This document shows positions 39,212 through 39,715 of a stretch of DNA of 39,715 bases, piece by piece. The notes under the pieces were generated by a model. That model ran no database searches, was not told where the DNA came from, and saw only the letters and a program-made list of their open reading frames with translations. How positions within the stretch are numbered: position 1 is the first letter of the stretch; every line of letters begins with the position of its first letter. Made by a program: the position numbers and the translations under genes. This DNA is from Prolixibacteraceae bacterium (lineage in GTDB: Bacteria > Bacteroidota > Bacteroidia > Bacteroidales > Prolixibacteraceae). The stretch is taken from assembly GCA_021740385.1 (NCBI GenBank), contig JAIOZY010000046.1:1-39715 (forward strand). The letters are read 5' to 3'.

Positions 39212-39715
39212 ATTTACAATTGAGCTAATAGCCAGCAACCAGTGACCAGCCTTCGCCTTCCTGTTTTGTGCAATGCATGACCCAAAATTAAATTTCAATA
39301 TTTTATTAATTCTTCTCATATATAATTTATCTGGCAACGAAGAGCCAAAGCAAAGCCATTATTGCCTTTAATACAATTTTAAAATGCTGCTATTTAAACC
39401 ACTTTTTAAGCGATTACTAGTTCACTTGCAGGAAAGTAACACAGATAGGCGGGCTGGCCGTTAAAAATGCGGGCAGCGTCCTGCGGGACGAAAAGATTGT
39501 ATTGTAGCTGGTTGCCTTAATGCAAATGAAATGCATGTTTTAATCTTGGTTAATTGCTATGACCTCTTTGAGGAGGTGCGTGGGGCAGCTTATTTTTAAC
39601 TTGTCCCGACGTATGTCGGGATTGCTTCGTCCCGATTTTAATCGGGATGAAGGCCTGTCCGGCGAGGACAATGTTAAGGCTTTTATGAAGTATTTGTCTT
39701 CAAGCCAGACGGGCT
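39212..39715. other. Gene-free right end, palindrome-rich
   Basis: About 500 bases without a supported gene. It holds a small hairpin CGTCC-tgc-GGACG (39478-39490), CCTC-ttt-GAGG near 39563, and the palindrome cluster at 39604-39669. Any gene beginning at the very edge cannot be judged. Confidence 0.55.
39604..39669. repeat. Cluster of three short palindromes
   Basis: TCCCGAC-gtat-GTCGGGA (39604-39621), TCCCGATT-tt-AATCGGGA (39630-39647) and GTCC-ggcga-GGAC (39657-39669). The first two are members of the TCCCG/CGGGA family and differ at paired positions, keeping their stems. Confidence 0.8.

Noticed and set aside
39685-39715. Start of a gene at the right edge (ATG 39685)
   Set aside because: Only ten codons are visible, with no promoter box or family resemblance.

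Overview
The window looks like a chromosomal segment of a Bacteroidota bacterium, most likely of the Marinilabiliales/Bacteroidales type. The supporting signs are TAnnTTTG (-7) promoter boxes with weak ribosome binding sites, a 2.2-kDa-residue-scale secreted CotH protein with a type IX secretion C-terminus, an RprXY-type two-component pair, an OmpA protein with thrombospondin-3 repeats, and PorV-like and porin-like beta-barrels. No rRNA, tRNA, CRISPR array, transposase or integrase gene was seen. The taxon is inferred from gene content only.

Layout. 1-929: tail of an AT-rich unknown gene, then a 750-base stretch without a gene. 930-3613: secreted fibre-like protein, cold-shock protein, isoaspartyl peptidase. 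3766-10425: giant CotH/lamin-tail/PKD surface protein. 10702-14143: an XRE-S24 (LexA-like) repressor divergent from a radical-SAM DNA-repair gene and its DUF4130 partner, with operator-like repeats between them. 14167-22119: a minus-strand module of DUF4212-like small subunit, sodium:solute symporter, TPR membrane protein, outer-membrane porin, metallophosphoesterase and a Cache-PAS-CBS-nucleotidyltransferase sensor; it looks like an uptake system for a small carboxylate. 22391-24763: Cys-rich secreted protein divergent from an RprXY-like two-component system, sharing one operator. 24888-29797: adk, hpt, purE and two outer-membrane proteins. 30092-31869: acyltransferase and HAD hydrolase. 32193-33569: three decayed ORF6N-domain genes. 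33659-37331: recJ-acs. 37699-39162: OmpA/TSP3 protein. The right end is a palindrome-rich stretch without a gene.

The intergenic DNA is unusually repeat-rich. It holds two kinds of heptanucleotide tandem arrays (GGATRYT and CTCCTRT), a family of short TCCCG/CGGGA palindromes, 24-nt CCTCC/GGAGG hairpin elements, and about 100-nt imperfect inverted repeats built from CTCTGTGG-like words. One heptamer array supplies the C-terminus and stop codon of hpt, and short palindromes sit at the breakpoints of two ORF6N remnants.

The best candidates for under-described biology are: (1) the S24 repressor/radical-SAM/DUF4130 locus, which looks like a damage-inducible repair cassette with a visible operator; (2) the symporter module, with a nucleotidyltransferase fused to an extracytoplasmic Cache sensor and a small subunit carrying a large extracytoplasmic insertion; (3) the RprXY-like system, whose Cys-rich periplasmic sensor is paired with a divergent Cys-rich secreted protein through four TGTTA half-sites.
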